From NCBI RefSeq assembly GCF_003324165.1, contig NW_025407834.1, positions 372,001-436,000 on the forward strand: DNA of 64,000 nt, read 5' to 3'. The notes under the pieces are model-generated. The model had not been told where the DNA came from and did not search any database. It saw only the letters and a program-made list of their open reading frames with translations. Positions 55,091-64,000 of this stretch are shown here, one piece after another; within the stretch, counting starts at the first letter, position 1; the number at the start of each line of letters is the position of its first letter. This stretch comes from Naegleria lovaniensis. Lineage: Eukaryota > Heterolobosea > Eutetramitea > Acrasida > Naegleriidae. The translations under genes and the position numbers were made by a program.

Positions 55091-56329
55091 TTTTATTCGT
55101 TGTTGCAACTTTAAAAGCAATGCGAATGTTCAGTCACACACACTCATTCATTACACTGCACACAGCTTCAATGAAATTGAAAACTATAGTGCAAGTTTGT
55201 GTTTCGGAACGAAAGATCAAAGGGTGTGTGCCAAGAATCAAACGAGTTGTGCATGAATCACGGATGATCAAAGAGATTCAAGAATCGCATTGTCTCAATT
55301 TCACTGTTTAGATGGAACACGGCACTGTTGCAAAATTGTGATTGGATTCTCCAAATGCCCATCATTATATGGGCATCCAATGACTTGTAAAACATTAAAA
55401 GTCCTCATTCAGAAAATAATAGAATTTAAATGATTCAACTGTAGATGAGGATGAGATTGGAGAAATTCTCCGTTCGAGCACATACGCGAGTGTAGTATAC
55501 TCTTTGCAGTCGGGTAAAAGAGATAAAGTGTATGGATTCAAAATTTTCATTGAGCCCAATGTTGGTTTGATCTCTTTTCCGAGACCATATGGAAAGAGAA
55601 CAACATCTCTCCAACAACCTTCATTTGTTCATTCCATTTCTTGGTGATTGGCAGTGACAACTAGTTCCTCTCCATCATCTTGTGTTCCCATCAAAGCTGA
55701 CAACCATATCATGTCCAAAATATTAGTAGTTTTATACATTATTTCCATGCTGCCCAATGTTCCATAGAGATGCAAAATGAAACAAACAACTCATGTCCAA
55801 CGGGAGAATATTTCCCAATCGAATATCCAACACGACTTGTCATGGAAACCCTCTCACAAATTCAACGACGTTGGGCCACATCATTTATGGTCAACATCCC
55901 TACATCATGCACAAATTACCATTTACCTTGCCAAACACAACTTGCGCCGAGATTCTCCCAACTAAAAATTTCCTTCTTACCATTTCCAATCTGTCAAATT
56001 AAATACCATCCGTGTCAAGTCAACCAAGTTTACAAGCGAATTGATCATTATCAACAGATCGCAGTGTCACGCTGCGTGTTGTCTGTGTGCCCGACGCAGC
56101 TAAGCGTCGTTTGATCGTCTTGCAGATTCACTCAAATTCTCAAAGGCGCCACCAGCAGAGGGTGCGACAAAAAGTTGAAGATAAAAAAAATCAAACAATC
56201 AAAACGTTTAAAATTTACAGCTGATCAACAATCCGAACAGATCATCATCTTTGCATCACCCATTCATCCATTCATTCATTCATACTCATCCCCGAATCTA
56301 TTGAAGCTTCCCAATAACAACAATCAGAA
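55091..56329. other. Long intergenic region, 1.2 kb
   Basis: Between the divergent F-box and GATA-finger genes. A perfect 8-bp hairpin, ATGCCCAT-CATTAT-ATGGGCAT, lies at about 55356..55377. A 114-codon frame at 55770..56114 has no motif and a composition unlike the neighbouring genes. The last 120 nt before the GATA start contain CATTCATTCATTCAT and look like 5' untranslated sequence. No RNA gene or mobile element seen. Probably regulatory. Confidence 0.45.
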
Positions 56330-57596
56330 ATGATGATGAATAACTCTTTATTACAGCCCTCGTTGCAAACATCTTGTTCTCCTCCTCCACCTCCACCTAT
56401 GAAGATGTTGATGAATGATCCATTCGCTTCCTATACTGGCTCGTACACATTCCCATCCATGGTTGCTAATATGCAATGTAATGCTAGTCATTCTCCTACT
56501 TGCGCGCAACAGACTTCCAATCGTACTCATGCTGCAACTCTAGGCAATGTCAAGCAATGTGCAAACTACAAGTGTGGAACAACAAAGACTCCTCTTTGGA
56601 GAAAGGTATGTACTATTCGCTCGAGTGTATTGAGTGTCATCTCTTATTCAAACTTGGTAAAACGATCACACTATACCATCAACACACAAAATCCATGATT
56701 TTCATCATCCATTCAACTTTTTTATGGATCCACACACGCACGCACTGCCTACCTTCTTGTGCACAACAACCAAAACAACAAATTATAACATACATGATGT
56801 CAAATCTTTAAATCAGGGATGGACTGTTGAAGAACCTTCCTCTAAGAATGGCTACAAACCAAAGACTGTCTTTTTGTGTAACAAGTGTGGTCTTCACTAC
56901 CGAAAAGGTCACTATTGCAAAGAGTGTTTAGAAATCTTCAAAGAAAGTGATATGAGAAATGAAAAACAATTTTGGCTCATTTGTTCTCATTGCAATCAAT
57001 GGATTCACAAGAAGTGTATGAAAGAGACTTGTCAAGATGAAAGTAATTATGTGTGTTGTGAGTGTAAAGAGAACCCAAGTCGTACTCTCACAACGAAACG
57101 TAAGAAGAAATCCACAGTGAGCAAACAAGTCGCTTCTGCCAGTGAAGAAGAAGAAGAAGTAGAGGAAATTGCAATTCCAAAGAGAAGAGTTCAACACAAA
57201 CGTTCCTATGAATCCTCTCAAGAAGAGACTGAATTCAAACCATCTCAGCCAGCAACTCCTCTGAGAAGAGAAGGATCCGTATCTCCAACTTCTCCAAACT
57301 CAATGCCATTCAAGAAGAGAATTAAGGGATCCTTGTCACCATCAACTTCACCAGAACCCATGATGCAACCATTGAAGATTTCTAGAATTTATTCAAAGAT
57401 TGCATCTGAGATTGATGGATATACCACTGAGACATCATCTCCTACAACATCTGAGAATGAAGAAGACTATTCTCTTTCCTTCTCTCCAATCAGAATGCCA
57501 AGTGATGGCCCAAGAGTGTTCTTGATCAACCAACCAATGACGAACTCCTCCTCAGCCATTGACATGTTGGCATCGATTTGTGAACAAATGCAATAA
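56330..57596 (+). CDS. GATA-type zinc finger protein with adjoining Cys/His finger
   Basis: Exons 56330..56605 and 56817..57596; the intron splits the GATA finger itself, joining CGTTKTPLWRK to GWTVEEPSS. The finger reads CANYKCGTTKTPLWRKGW, then after an expanded loop FLCNKCGLHYRKGHYCKECL. TPLWRxGW and LCNxCGLxY are diagnostic of GATA DNA-binding domains; the first pair is spaced C-x4-C rather than C-x2-C and the loop is longer than the usual 17 to 20. A PHD-like cluster follows (LICSHCNQWIHKKCMKETC, YVCCECKEN). The rest is basic then Ser/Pro-rich with acidic stretches (KQVASASEEEEEVEEIAIPK), consistent with a nuclear regulator. A polyproline run lies near the start. Confidence 0.8.
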
Positions 57597-58073
57597 GAGG
57601 TTCTTTCTCCTAATACCATCAAATGAATCTGTGAAGATTTTTAAAGGAGGTGGCAATTTTTCAAGCAGTCACTTTCTCTCTTTCACAGAACCCCTGCGAT
57701 ATTCACCACAATTTTGTGCTCTCCAACAACATTTGACTCCTTTTTGCCATTCGGAGTCTCTAGTGCAACCAAACACTCTAACAGACACCTAACTTTAAGT
57801 GAGCACTTTTCAAACTTGCGGATTTGAGATAACCTAACCATTACCAATTTTGCAACACTCTTTGTACAGACAAAATAAATTCAATGACAAATTTAAGTTC
57901 AATTCGTGGGTGAGTGCCAGCTCTTCTTCAAGGTGACCTGTCTTTTGCGATCATTAAGGTCCCAATAAGGAATGAACAAGACACCTGCTAGACGTTCAAA
58001 AACACACAACAAATTCATGTAATATTTAATTTTTTAGTTTATTGTGAGTTTGAAGAGAGAAAAGACAGATCAT
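57597..58073. other. Intergenic region between convergent genes
   Basis: 477 nt between the GATA-finger stop and the RPS14 stop. Probably two 3' untranslated regions. No repeat, structured RNA or open frame worth calling. Confidence 0.5.
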
Positions 58074-58526
58074 TTACAATCTACGACCACGTCTACCACC
58101 CTTTCTTCTTGTGGAATCGTGTGGAATTGGAGTAACATCTTCGATTCTTCCAATCTTGACACCTGCACGAGCCAAAGCTCTCAAAGCAGATTGAGCACCA
58201 GGACCTGGAGTCTTTGTGAGGACACCTCCTGTAGCTCTGAGTTTAATGTGGAGAGCATTGATACCCAAATCCTTGCATCTGACAACAACATCTTGAGCAG
58301 CAAGCATAGCAGCATATGGAGAAGCTTCATCTCTGTCAGCCTTGACCTTCATACCACCAGTAACTTTGACGATGGTTTCTTGGCCAGACAAGTCAGTAAC
58401 GTGAACAAAAGTGTTGTTGAAAGAAGCATAGAGGTGAGCAACACCGAAAACAAGTTCGTTTTCACCCTTTCTTGGACCGTAGTATGCGGTTTCAATTTTT
58501 GCTTTTCTTTCCTTCTTTGGTGGCAT
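58074..58526 (-). CDS. RPS14: 40S ribosomal protein S14 (uS11)
   Basis: 150 residues, normal family length, single exon. Small-subunit protein of the platform that contacts the mRNA exit region. Nearly every signature is intact: [114 protein letters not shown] and the basic RRGRRL end. The initiator MPPKKERKA is typical. GC-richer third positions than neighbours suggest high expression. Confidence 0.98.
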   Translation of the reverse strand: MPPKKERKAKIETAYYGPRKGENELVFGVAHLYASFNNTFVHVTDLSGQETIVKVTGGMKVKADRDEASPYAAMLAAQDVVVRCKDLGINALHIKLRATGGVLTKTPGPGAQSALRALARAGVKIGRIEDVTPIPHDSTRRKGGRRGRRL

Positions 58527-58722
58527 GGCTAATTAACTGAAATGATGCAGAATTTTGATGATGAAACAGAGAGGAACGAAATCGATTACGTACTTTTGGC
58601 GTATTTTTTTTCAACAAATTTTTTAAAAAAGAGGGTCAACCAAAGAAAAAAGTTTACAATGGCTAAAAAATTCGAGCTCGGCTTTTGACAAGAAGTTCTT
58701 TCGTCCATTGCAACATGGTTGT

Positions 58723-60414
58723 TCAGCCATTCTTTCCGTTCTTGGGAGAAACAAACATCATTTCGTCCATGAAAATTTCTGGCAATTGCAGGTTTGAAGG
58801 TGTTGATCCATCGTTGAAAGTTTGAGCAAATATTGAGGACAGGCCGCTTGGAGTTGGAGAACAAAATGTTAATTGATTATCAGAAATACTTGTCGTGAAG
58901 CGAGGTGTAAATCCAGTAGGAAGAGTGTGCTCAGTTAACACTGAAACAGCACCTTCTATTCCAGTTGGTGTTGAAGTAGTGTGACAAATAACGCTAGAAG
59001 ATCTATCCGAGCTGGTATCGCCACTTTTTTCCACTAAATTAATTCTTAAATTTTTGAATTTGTCTTTTCTATTGCATTGGTGAGAATTGTCATCTTCGTC
59101 TGCAGAGTTTTCTACATTTAAAGTTTCTTCTGATTCCAATTTAATATCGTTTTCGTTTCGTTTGAATTTCTTGCATGTGTCGTCTATGGGTTCCAGAGTG
59201 TCACGAAAAGATCTTTTGAGAGGGTTGCTGTCGGCAAGAGGTGTTGCAAGGAAAAGGTCATTGAACTCGGAGGATTTACATGAGAGTTGGGGATGATCTC
59301 GGTAGCATTCGCTTCTGCTTTGAGCTAAAACGTTTGCTTCGGTTAAAAATTGGTCCTGATGAATAACATGTTGTGATTGGACGGATTCATCTATTTTGAC
59401 TTCGCTTGGGTCCTTTTTTGTTTTTGTTTTTTTCTCAAAACGCTTTGACAAAGTTGAATTCCAATGATTTTTGATTGCATTTGCAGTTCGTCCTTCTAAA
59501 GCTTTGCTAATTTTTGCCCATTGATTGCCATGTTTTTCGTGAAGCTCAATAATTATTCTATCCTCCTCTTCCGTCCATGCTTTTTTGTTAATTCTTGGAT
59601 CCAAATGGTTCAAGTACCGTTCCCTACATTGCTTGCCCACTCTTCCTTCCAACTGGGAAGCAATAAAAGACCAACGCTTTGGTCCATGTTTTTTTACCAG
59701 TTGCAGTAATTTTTCGTCCTCTTGCTCACTCCATGAACCCTTAACGACTCCGGCATCACCTTTTGTGCTTTTTTTCTCGGTCGAGTCCATATCGTCTGAT
59801 TCATATTCTGCGTGACCTTGTTGGCCGCCTTTAAACATGCTTGTGGATCCTGAGCACGACGCTTCTACACATGTGTTTTTCGTATTGGTGTTGACGGCGT
59901 AAGAGTTATTAAGCGTCGAATTGGATCCATTTAACATTGCTAAAAGTCTTTGATAGGTGAGAAACGAAATTTTAACAACCACATAAGGCTCATCCTTTTG
60001 TCCACACAGGTCTAAAATATGATCTCCAATAGCAGAAGAAAAACCTGAAAGATCCATTTGGTTAAATAGATGGGTAGTGTTACTTTGTTGTGGATGGGAG
60101 TGGCTCATTGAAGATTGTTGATGGATTGCATCACTGGAGCCTCGTGGGATGTTGGAAGTTATTTGAGGGTGGTGCTGGGGAATGATTGGGTGGCCTGTTG
60201 AAAGTCTTCGGTTATTATTATTATTTTGAACCATCTGTTGTTGGTGAAAGTTCACTGGTTGGGAAGATGATGAATGAAAATTGTGGTTGCCATTAACATC
60301 TTGGAGAGATGTCATTAGTGAGGATCCTAAGCTGTGGTTCTGTAACTGTGTTGTGTTTGTGCTTCCCGATTCCTGGAGCATGAAGGACAAGTTTGATTGA
60401 TGATGCATCATCAT
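58723..60414 (-). CDS. R2R3-type Myb transcription factor
   Basis: 563 residues, single exon. Two Myb repeats at about residues 228 to 328: VKGSWSEQEDEKLLQLVKKH, GPKRWSFIASQLEGRVGKQC, RERYLNHLDPRINKKAWTEE, EDRIIIELHEKHGNQWAKIS and KALEGRTANAIKNHWNSTLS. The Trp spacing and KQCRERYLNHLDP / NAIKNHWNS recognition helices are those of c-Myb and of related protist Mybs, so binding to an AACNG-type site is expected. N-terminal 220 residues are Gln/Asn/Ser/His-rich; the C-terminal half is acidic and Ser-rich, a likely activation region. Probably nuclear. Confidence 0.92.
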   Translation of the reverse strand: MMMHHQSNLSFMLQESGSTNTTQLQNHSLGSSLMTSLQDVNGNHNFHSSSSQPVNFHQQQMVQNNNNNRRLSTGHPIIPQHHPQITSNIPRGSSDAIHQQSSMSHSHPQQSNTTHLFNQMDLSGFSSAIGDHILDLCGQKDEPYVVVKISFLTYQRLLAMLNGSNSTLNNSYAVNTNTKNTCVEASCSGSTSMFKGGQQGHAEYESDDMDSTEKKSTKGDAGVVKGSWSEQEDEKLLQLVKKHGPKRWSFIASQLEGRVGKQCRERYLNHLDPRINKKAWTEEEDRIIIELHEKHGNQWAKISKALEGRTANAIKNHWNSTLSKRFEKKTKTKKDPSEVKIDESVQSQHVIHQDQFLTEANVLAQSRSECYRDHPQLSCKSSEFNDLFLATPLADSNPLKRSFRDTLEPIDDTCKKFKRNENDIKLESEETLNVENSADEDDNSHQCNRKDKFKNLRINLVEKSGDTSSDRSSSVICHTTSTPTGIEGAVSVLTEHTLPTGFTPRFTTSISDNQLTFCSPTPSGLSSIFAQTFNDGSTPSNLQLPEIFMDEMMFVSPKNGKNG

Positions 60415-61193
60415 TGGACAGAGGTGAGGAGCAAATAATTCAAATTGATGGGCTAGCAGAAGTCTTGTTCTTACTACTATACAGCTGGTGATGGAATGAT
60501 AATATCCGAAGTAAATGTCTTGAATTAGAATGATGGTGCTCGCACGATGTCAGGAAAGCCTCTCACTGATGATTCTAAGGGTATGATGAAGTGGTTATTG
60601 TCGGTTTCTATTCGGTTGTAGACGTTGTGAGCGTTAATATCAATTTTTTCGTTGCTGTACGGTTGGAGATATGAGTTGTAAACGTATGTTACTACGATAG
60701 AAGGATGAAAAATTGTGAGGGAAATTTTGAAAGGTAGTGAAACCACCCAGTGATTCAAATTTGTCATGTTAATGAAACTCCTTGTGAACATTTCACCCTT
60801 ATTGAAACCGTTTCTTGACATTATAAGAGTGGCCTCTTTTCCATCGCCTCAATTACTTTGAAATCACCTTATTTTCATGAATGGCAGTTAGCGCTGTTGT
60901 GATCCTGTTGTTTGGTGCTTTAGTGGCAAATCTTTCAAAATTCATCTCAAATTGTTTTTGATTGATACCCACAAAATGATGAAATTAGGTTTCGTTCATG
61001 CTCATACTAATAACAAGAACAACTACAACAACAAATGAAGACCGTCATGGACTTTGATCGAAGATTCTTACATGTCCAATCGAACGCTGAGTCCTCCTGT
61101 TCATACAATGCGCCTTTTCGTTACCTGAAAAAAATTCCCACAAAATTTTAACTCTGTTGTTTTGCCCCTACCAGAGGAATTAAATCCATCATC
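60415..61193. other. Intergenic region, 779 nt
   Basis: Divergent promoters of the Myb and PP4-regulatory genes. It contains the candidate small reading frame 60525..60821 on the minus strand. No repeats or RNA signatures. Confidence 0.45.
60525..60821 (-). CDS. Hypothetical small protein, 98 residues
   Basis: ATG 60821 to a stop at 60525. The text is varied and not low complexity (NHWVVSLPFKISLTIFHPS, IVVTYVYNSYLQPYSNEK, ETDNNHFIIPLESSVRGF), with a mildly hydrophobic middle but no clear membrane helix or signal. No family recognised. It sits in the Myb upstream region on the same strand and could equally be untranslated leader with a chance frame. Confidence 0.3.
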   Translation of the reverse strand: MSRNGFNKGEMFTRSFINMTNLNHWVVSLPFKISLTIFHPSIVVTYVYNSYLQPYSNEKIDINAHNVYNRIETDNNHFIIPLESSVRGFPDIVRAPSF

Positions 61194-63477
61194 ATGTACG
61201 AAAACGGAGAAGATTCATTCGATGGTTAGTATTCATTCATTTGTAATCAGTGCAACGATAAATGGAGGAGTCATAATTTTTTAAAATCATCATTTTCTTT
61301 TGCGATTTCAACAACATTACAACAGAGGATGATTTTATTTTCAACGAATACACTATTGACGATACATTGGACAGTCTTTCCCGTTTGGAAAAGTACTACA
61401 ACTCTGATTTCTCTCTTCAGAGGTTCGTATGATTCAATATGAATATGATGATATATTGGTTCATCCAAACAACAACAATAACAACTATGCGATGACGGAA
61501 TTTAAATTACAAAAATATTTAATATCATTCTGAACTTTTTAAACAACAATTATTCACACTATTTTACTTCCAAATCATCAACAGACTTGTACTTCTCAGA
61601 GATGTTCACGACACAGCAGTAGAGGCCGGATACAAGGAAAGCGTTAAACGTCTATTACCTCTCCTTCAAAACTTTGTTTCAGACACCGAGCCAGTGGTAC
61701 GACAAGTTTTCGCTGAAAAGCTTTATCCTTTAGCCACATTCTTCTTGGAAAATGGAGGTGAAGAAGGATACAATGAACTTATTAATACTTTTATTCCATA
61801 CACCTTTGAATTGATCATTGATAAGAATACTGAAGTTGGAAATAGTGCCACAGAGGCTTTGGTTAAAATTTCAAAGCTGATAAAACAAAATCACATCGAG
61901 CCACAATTATTATCAGTCATTGTGAATTTGGCTCATGATGAGAGAGTGGAGGAATACCGTATTGCTGCAGCAAAATTATTCAATGAATTGGCTCCTCAAT
62001 TCGGACCTGATTTAGTTAAAGAGGTTGTGGTACAAGAGATTATTTCTCTTAGCGACGACCCATCACTCTTGGTAAGAAAGACTGTCTCACAATCATTGAA
62101 TTTGATCTGTCAACAAATTGGTCCAGAGTTAACTGTTACAAAAATTCTTCCAGTTTATTTGGTTTTGAGTAAGGATGAGATTTGGGGAGTAAGAAAGGCA
62201 TGTGCGGAATCCCTTCCAGAGATTTCTAAATGTGTTGATAGAGAGACGAGGCTAAATACGTTGGTAGAATTGTTTGATCGATTCGCAGATGATGTAAGCA
62301 GATGGGTGAAAATGGAAGCTTACAAACAATTAGGAGCTTTCATTGCAACATTCGAACCTGATACACCAGAGGTGCCATCATCCATTCCAGATTCTTTAAT
62401 TCAATCATTTAGTGATATGGCATTCCAAAATGACCAAAATGAAACAGATATGGTCGAATATTGTGCATTTAACTTTCCTGCTGTTGCTCAAATTATTGGA
62501 AAGACAAAATGGGCTCAAGTAGAGAATGCTTATAATCACTTGGTTAAGGATGTACAATGGAAAGTTAGAAGATCTTTGGCCTGTTCTTTACATGAGATTG
62601 CAAACCTCGTGTCTCCTGAGGTAACAGAAACATGCTTGGCAAACGCTTTAGAACTCTTTTTAAAGGATTTGGATGAAGTGAAAATTGGTGTAATTTCTAA
62701 CCTTTCTAGCCTTTTCAAGTTCTTTAGCGAAGAAACTAGGCAAAAATATTTGTCAATAATTTGCTCCATTCCTGAACAGACAGACAATTGGAGAATTAAG
62801 AGCGAAATTTCTAAACAATTAGGTTTCCTTGCCGAATTGGTTTCACCAGAGACCGTAAAGAATACCATCCTGAACGTAATTTTTGATTTATATACCGATG
62901 ATTTTGCAATTGTACGAAAGAACTCTATTGTTTCTGTAAGTTTATGCTCACTATTGTTTTGCCCATATTTATTTTGTAAAATGATTAGTGTGGCAAAGTA
63001 ATGAAGAGATTAAATGATGAAGAAAGTAAAGAAGGCCAAAAAGAATTTACTTCCTTCCTTCATGAGTTAGCTTCAGGAGAGTATCACAGACGATTGATGT
63101 AAGTATTTGCATGATCAATGATTTTTCTGAACATTATTCGTTAGTTTTGTTTTTGCTTGTGAGCATTTACTTGCTGAAATAGATCACAACTTCTTCATAC
63201 AGGAATTTGGCCCAGACTTGGAAAAGATATCTAAAGACGTCATACCAAACGTTAGATTAAATTTGGCAAAACTATTTAGAAGATGCATTCAACCAAACGA
63301 ATCACTAAGAGAAAATTCTGTCTTTGTCACTATCAGACAAACTTTGGAAAACGACAAGGATAAGGACGTGTTATATTTCTTGAAGTAAGTATTTGAAATG
63401 TTTTATTGTTCCAACGTGACAATCCAATTCTTTTCAGTAACGACTATATCGAACCACCTAGCGATGACGATTATTAG
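61194..63477 (+). CDS. Protein phosphatase 4 regulatory subunit 1-like HEAT-repeat protein
   Basis: Six exons: 61194..61224, 61326..61422, 61585..62935, 62989..63098, 63145..63384 and 63438..63477, with introns of 46 to 162 nt (GT...AG) that all restore the frame. HEAT repeats run throughout. Text resembling PPP4R1: DTLDSLSRLEKYY, LLQNFVSDTEPVVRQVFAEK, VLSKDEIWGVRKACAESLPE, RFADDVSRWVKMEAYKQLGA and FIATFEPDTPEV (family: NVWGVRKACAE, SRWVRQAAFQSLGPFISTF). Late repeats include VQWKVRRSLACSLHEIANLV and FGPDLEKISKDVIPNVRLNL. It scaffolds a PP2A-like catalytic subunit; PP2A subunit A is the main alternative. The C-terminus is short and acidic (PPSDDDY). Confidence 0.82.
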
Positions 63478-63552
63478 AATGTATATTTAATTATTATTTT
63501 ATTAAAATTCTTCAAAGAATAGTCCAATTAAAATGTTGACATTTCATCAAAT

Positions 63553-64000
63553 TTAGAAATCAACTTCGCCTACAATAGAACGTTTCACTTCTCTGCCTTC
63601 TAAAATATCTAGAACTTCCTTGCCAGAAAGTGTTTCATATTTAACAAGCTCTTTTGCTAGCTTCCTTAACTCAGATTCATTTTCTTTCAGCATTGCTCTC
63701 ACTCGTTCATATGAAGAATTAACAATTTTTTGAATTTCAATGTCTATCAATCGTTTTGTTTCAGGAGAGAATTCAGGTCCCTTTTGATACATTGAACTTT
63801 CTTCTGTGAAGTCAATCAAGCCCAATTCGCTCATACCAAATCTTGTAACCATCGATCTTGCAACGTTGGTTGCGTGTTGTAAATCTGATGTACATCCAGA
63901 GGTGACATTGTCCTTTCCATAAATAATTTCTTCTGCAACCACGCCACCAAGAGCTTTTTCAATAATTTGAAGATATTGTTGCTTGGACATGTGGTGAACC
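63553..64000 (-). CDS. YME1-type i-AAA protease, C-terminal M41 peptidase region, 5' part outside window
   Basis: ATP-dependent zinc metalloprotease of the FtsH/YME1 family. Visible are the last ~149 residues: MSKQQYLQIIEKALGGVVAE, EIIYGKDNVTSGCTSDLQHA (the third zinc ligand Asp is in TSDLQ), TNVARSMVTRFGMSELGLID, LIDIEIQKIVNSSYERVRAM, LAKELVKYETLSGKEVLDIL. GKDNVTSGCxSDL is the i-AAA (YME1) form. The frame is open to the window end on the minus strand (VHHMSKQQ), so the AAA domain, HEXGH motif and N-terminus lie beyond 64000. Expected in the mitochondrial inner membrane facing the intermembrane space. Confidence 0.88.
   Translation of the reverse strand, partial: VHHMSKQQYLQIIEKALGGVVAEEIIYGKDNVTSGCTSDLQHATNVARSMVTRFGMSELGLIDFTEESSMYQKGPEFSPETKRLIDIEIQKIVNSSYERVRAMLKENESELRKLAKELVKYETLSGKEVLDILEGREVKRSIVGEVDF

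Noticed and set aside
55770-56114. 114-codon open frame on the plus strand
   Set aside because: No motif, and several overlapping frames here are equally open; looks accidental.

Overview
This is nuclear DNA of a protist, most likely a heterolobosean amoeboflagellate of the Naegleria type. That is an inference from content and style. Genes are closely packed on both strands. Introns are few and short (about 45 to 310 nt), mostly GTAAGT/GTATGT...AG. DNA is AT-rich, and proteins carry Asn/Ser/Thr/Gln runs. The gene set mixes flagellar (DRC9-like), actin (WH2 protein) and standard eukaryotic housekeeping genes. The species cannot be fixed from the sequence alone. No retroelement, virus-like gene, rRNA, confident tRNA or CRISPR array was seen.

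Layout. 0-14 kb: end of an EDEM-type mannosidase, a GSK3 kinase, a long fusion of a degenerate alpha/beta-hydrolase with a fumarate reductase, a gene-poor 1.4-kb stretch with inverted repeats, a secreted PEPQES-repeat protein interrupted by an assembly gap, and an EMAP-like (EML) WD40 protein. 14-27 kb: a 1344-aa PH-domain multipass membrane protein, a UPF0538/C2orf76 protein, an uncharacterised protein, an NAA50-type acetyltransferase, N-myristoyltransferase, a CCDC81-like HU-domain protein and PRP39. 27-42 kb: a PH-C2-LURP-one-like protein, an LRR/coiled-coil protein, a peroxisomal fatty-acid multifunctional enzyme with an N-terminal PTS2, a small piggyBac-like MITE, a SpoU methyltransferase, IWS1, two uncharacterised genes, ATP synthase subunit g and COX5B. 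42-64 kb: a type II membrane protein, DRC9, a WIP-like WH2/SHOCT protein, an orphan, PYROXD2, homoisocitrate dehydrogenase, an F-box/SMI1-like protein, a GATA-plus-zinc-finger regulator, RPS14, an R2R3 Myb, a PP4 regulatory subunit 1-like protein and the end of a YME1-type protease.

Genes with shared themes lie near each other but are not operons. ATP synthase g and COX5B are mitochondrial and adjacent; the multifunctional enzyme and PYROXD2 belong to organellar oxidation; NAA50 and NMT both modify protein N-termini. Several clearly conserved host genes (GSK3, the fumarate reductase fusion, EML, the multifunctional enzyme, the type II membrane protein, the CCDC81-like gene) contain one or more apparent single-base frame breaks, usually at a homopolymer. 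These look like long-read consensus errors rather than real gene decay.
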